The notes under the pieces are model-generated. The model worked only from the letters and a program-made list of their open reading frames with translations, was not told the DNA's origin and searched no databases. Positions 57,824-64,000 of a stretch of DNA of 64,000 nt are shown in pieces (within the stretch, counting starts at the first letter, position 1; each line of letters starts with the position of its first letter). The DNA comes from Glandiceps talaboti (lineage: Eukaryota; Hemichordata; Enteropneusta; Spengelidae), in the NCBI RefSeq assembly GCF_964340395.1, contig NC_135555.1:4359501-4423500 (forward strand). Direction: 5' to 3'. A program made the translations under genes and the position numbers.

Positions 57824-58952
57824 GACAGACAGATAGATAGACAAACAAACAAACAGACTGATAGCCACATACAGAGACACATACATACATACATACATAC
57901 ATACATACAACATACATACATACATACATACATACATACATACATACATACAGACAGACAGACACGCCCGCACGCCCGCACGCCCGCACGCACGCACGCA
58001 CCAGGAAGACACACGACGTTAATAACGTTTATATTAATTAGTGAACCCTTTAGAACGAATACTTTGACAAGCGTGCTCACCATAATGTTGTTTTGGGTTT
58101 ATTTCATACGTACGCGTTCAGAAGTCATGGTAAACAATAAGAATCATACTTTGTGCTTGTAAACTGTAAGACCCAGGAGGAGTGATCGTTGCCATGTCGA
58201 CCACACATTTCCCCAAAAAGTTACCAAAGTCAGTAAATATTGCACTAAATCACTTTGTAGGTTAAAATTTACATGTATACTTTATCTACATCAATATTCT
58301 TTTCAAGAGTTATTTGAATTGTGAAATTGTATTATTCTCTTGCGACGTCTGCAAAAGATAACGTACAAATCTCTGGAGTCGCCGTGGCGATGTGTAACAT
58401 CAGAGGGCGCTATAACAAGTTGATTGACCACCTCTAAGATTGTCTTCTAACGCCGGAGGCAGTGTATGGCACTGGAAAAGTATATATTTGTGCCACCAGA
58501 AAACTTTAAGATTTTCAGTCTTTAACTATTTCCCAAAGACTAATGTTTACACATTTCTAAGCTTGGTGTACTGTATTTATGTACAAGAAGGCATTTTAGG
58601 CAGTGCTTATATTTTCACGTTTTTTCCAAGCAATATAAGCAAACATACAATGTAAGTCGCTTTAGGTTTTACTGCTGTGTCAAAGGTCATAATATGAAAT
58701 GTTCGAACTTAAAATTACCTAATCTGCGTATATAAAATGCAAAATATTGTCTCACTGGCCTTTTGAGAGTGCCAATTGGTTAAAATTATGTATACTAGAT
58801 GGGACATGAATGTTGATTTTGAAAGCACCGCGTGATAAAACTGTAAATGTGTCAACATTTGATTAAACTACCATGCCACTATCTACTTGTAATACAATAG
58901 TTCTAATTCTAATGTCAATCGTTTCTACGATAGATGTTGGACGTTTATGGTT
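55125..58952. other. Intergenic region, gene-poor
   Basis: No gene recognised. It includes a copy D 5' region, GC-rich cgcggtctgtccgggggcgg at 55391-55410, and the compound microsatellite 57648-58000. A short plus-strand frame ending at 56457 (…VNIYRKLEGVLRRGETKV…) has protein-like composition but no recognised family and no clear donor. Confidence 0.55.
57648..58000. repeat. Compound microsatellite (GA)n-(GACA)n-(ACAT)n-(GACA)n-(CGCA)n
   Basis: Successive blocks: about 40 GA units, mixed GAGACA, about 14 GACA units, CAAA, about 17 ACAT units, GACA, then CGCC/CGCA. All overlapping frames on both strands are artefacts. Confidence 0.97.
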
Positions 58953-61942
<2,990 letters not shown>

Positions 61943-62266
61943 GTTGTGATAGCTTTATACCTAAGAACCTAAAACAGAATCAGTACGGTAAAATAAAATA
62001 GTATTTACAACGCTGTTACCTACTTTGATTATGATTGGTACAATTTTTAATTGCTGTACATTTGCACTACGATAACTAATTCGTGGTAAATGATACATTT
62101 CCTCATCAGTTAGTGATAATTGGTCTCCAAGGCACACTGCAGGTGTTCGTGTCCCCTAACGACATGACTTATTAGCTATATACATGAAAAGACAACTTTT
62201 AGCTCACATAAAAAAATGTTTCGATAAACACGGTTTGATTGACATAGACTTTGACGTTATTTCGCG

Positions 62267-62268
<2 letters not shown>

Positions 62269-62322
<54 letters not shown>
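62269..62322. repeat. (TTG)n microsatellite
   Basis: About 18 perfect TTG units. Confidence 0.95.
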
Positions 62323-62324
<2 letters not shown>

Positions 62325-62982
62325 GAACAGTAACTCTGAACTCCGACAATCCATGGTATCATGACAAACGCTGTAGGCTCTTAATCTTTAGCGATGGAAT
62401 TTACGACACATATTATTATGACGAATATTGTAGGCTTTCAAACTTAAATTAGTGAATACTGACATGCATGCATGTGAAGCGGACATTGACAAACCATAGC
62501 TGACAAAGACTGTGTGTTATTGAAAGCAAAATGGGTGGTATTGTATCAAGTTTGTAGTCGCACAGACTTTGTTGATGACGGTGATATTGCTGATACTCAG
62601 CTATTACATGTCACTGACGTCTGGGCTGCGAATTTAACGATGTTGAACGATATTCGACAAGTATCGGGATAGCGCGAGTAATTTGTAATCATCATGAGTA
62701 ACACAGGTGTGAAAGGACGATCATTTATCTGTGCGCTCCTAAACGTCCTTTCACATCTTCCACGTCTAATCATATATTATCGCAGATGTCATCATTGACA
62801 CTAGTACAATGAGATTAAACTATAATCGACACTGAGTAGGTCACGTGGTCATTGAACTAAGACAACATATTTTGACACATTTTCATGTTATGATATCGGT
62901 TCATGGAACCAACTAAGCTTATTCAAGCATCGCCACCGCTATCGAAACCAACATCGTAGATATCAACGCCATCACTCTCCGT

Positions 62983-63031
62983 CGTCGTCGTCGTCGTCGT
63001 CATGTCCTCAGATCACATGATCATGATCACC

Positions 63032-63090
<59 letters not shown>

Positions 63091-63120
63091 GGTGGTGGTG
63101 ATGGTGGTGATGGTGGTGGC
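62983..63120. repeat. (GTC)n / (ATG)n / (GTG)n trinucleotide tracts
   Basis: About 6 GTC units, a short unique segment, then about 15 ATG units running into GTG/GATGGTG units. Minus-strand poly-Thr, poly-Pro and poly-Ser frames are artefacts. Confidence 0.95.
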
Positions 63121-63451
63121 AGCTGTGGTGGTGATACTTGTATATATGTAAAATTCAATGACAAATGGATACATAGGCGAAACACATGTAAAAAAAGAGA
63201 GAAGATATATTGCCCTAGGGAGGTTAGACATAGCACCTGGCCTTACTTTAATACTTATGATATACTAGACGGTGTGTATATCTTCCCCCTGTGTATTCCC
63301 CATGTCGTAATTAAAGAGAGAAGAATTTTATTAATTCCTTTGTGGTATTCCTTTTCGTGATATATGATCAAAACGATATATGCAGAGATAGGGACCAATG
63401 ATTGTGTATATTTAAAACGAACTTGATGTGGATAGTTTTTAATATACAACG

Positions 63452-63521
63452 TTTTACAACGAAAATCACAAAACCTGAAACAAAACGTTTTGCTTCAGGT
63501 TGTGTGATTTTCGTTGTAAAA
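63452..63521. repeat. 70-bp palindrome with 35-bp arms and no loop
   Basis: The left arm 63452-63486 (ttttacaacgaaaatcac…) and right arm 63487-63521 (…gtgattttcgttgtaaaa) are complementary except at two positions. The centre is the palindromic caaaacgttttg. This is a likely cruciform or foldback element. Confidence 0.92.
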
Positions 63522-64000
63522 TTATTTTATAGTGTTTGAAACAGTACACGTGAATGATTAGTAGAATAATATGCTAAGATTAACTGAACACCAGTGGACC
63601 ATATCTGGCACAAGCTATAGTGCTGCCTTTCACACTTGGTTGACTAGATGCTGTTCATGCTACCAACTAGTGTTTTATTAAATTAATACTTTCACAAGTT
63701 GTAGATAAATGATATGTTTCAGATTTTTTCAGACGCTGTTTCATTTCCTCAGTTCATACACTTGTGCTTTCAGGTACAGAGTTGTTTGTATCGTTTGAAT
63801 ATGGTTGTGTCTGTTGTGAACTTTATAGTCTCGGTCTCTACCAAGGATGTATAAAATAGATAAATAAATAAATATTCGGGTTATTGGTACATTGAAACTA
63901 TTTGATTAGAATTGTACATTAGCAGGCCATAAGAAATACATGGGGGGGGGGGGTGTACCCAACTGTTTTGTGTAAGATTGGGGGAATGTATGTATGTATG

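Larger units (their letters stand above)
61969..64000. other. Upstream of CRAL-TRIO gene to window end, no gene recognised
   Basis: It contains (TTG)n at 62269-62322, (GTC)n/(ATG)n/(GTG)n at 62983-63120, an 11-bp-arm inverted repeat (62709-62719 with 62744-62754), a 70-bp palindrome (63452-63521) and a poly-G run near 63942. No supportable exon. Confidence 0.55.

Overview
This is a gene-bearing piece of nuclear genome from an invertebrate animal. The genes have many short exons with GT-AG introns and align along their length with human orthologues as I recall them (TTC5, WRNIP1, NEK11, ASTE1). The sequence is AT-rich and full of microsatellites, with a tRNA-derived SINE, small inverted-repeat elements and retroposon tails. 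Gene content and repeats suggest a marine non-vertebrate bilaterian (lophotrochozoan, or a deuterostome such as a hemichordate or lancelet). I cannot fix the phylum from sequence alone.

Layout. 1-6561: TTC5 on the plus strand, lacking only its first coding exon. 9005-14736: WRNIP1, complete in 7 exons, plus strand. 14737-20101: intergenic between converging genes, with MITE-like and dispersed repeats and four CTCF-like motifs. 20102-33946: NEK11 on the minus strand, 14 coding exons recognised and probably one more small exon not found. 34.1-35.8 kb: a compact divergent promoter region shared with the next gene. 35862-38429 (plus), 41339-43144 (minus), 47212-49533 (minus) and 52619-55054 (minus): four ASTE1 (asteroid homolog 1)-like genes, each with its coding sequence in one exon. 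50797-51895: a broken C-terminal half of an EgtD-type methyltransferase, lying between the third and fourth ASTE1-like genes. 55.1-58.9 kb: gene-poor, microsatellite-rich. 58953-61942: a CRAL-TRIO (SEC14-like) protein gene, minus strand, 4 coding exons, ending in a CaaX-like motif. The rest shows no gene I can support.

Main interest. NEK11 and the first ASTE1-like gene lie head to head, as NEK11 and ASTE1 do in human (3q22), so the pair looks like an ancient linkage. Next to it the ASTE1 family has expanded into a cluster of XPG/FEN-type nucleases. Two members carry paired CCHC zinc knuckles at the C-terminus. One of those (52619-55054) has lost several metal-binding acidic residues while keeping a long open frame, which suggests a pseudo-nuclease. 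Near-identical DNA tracts between the two knuckle-bearing copies suggest gene conversion. WRNIP1 (replication-fork protection), NEK11 (DNA-damage checkpoint) and the ASTE1-like nucleases all touch genome maintenance. I treat the WRNIP1 proximity as coincidence unless synteny elsewhere supports it.
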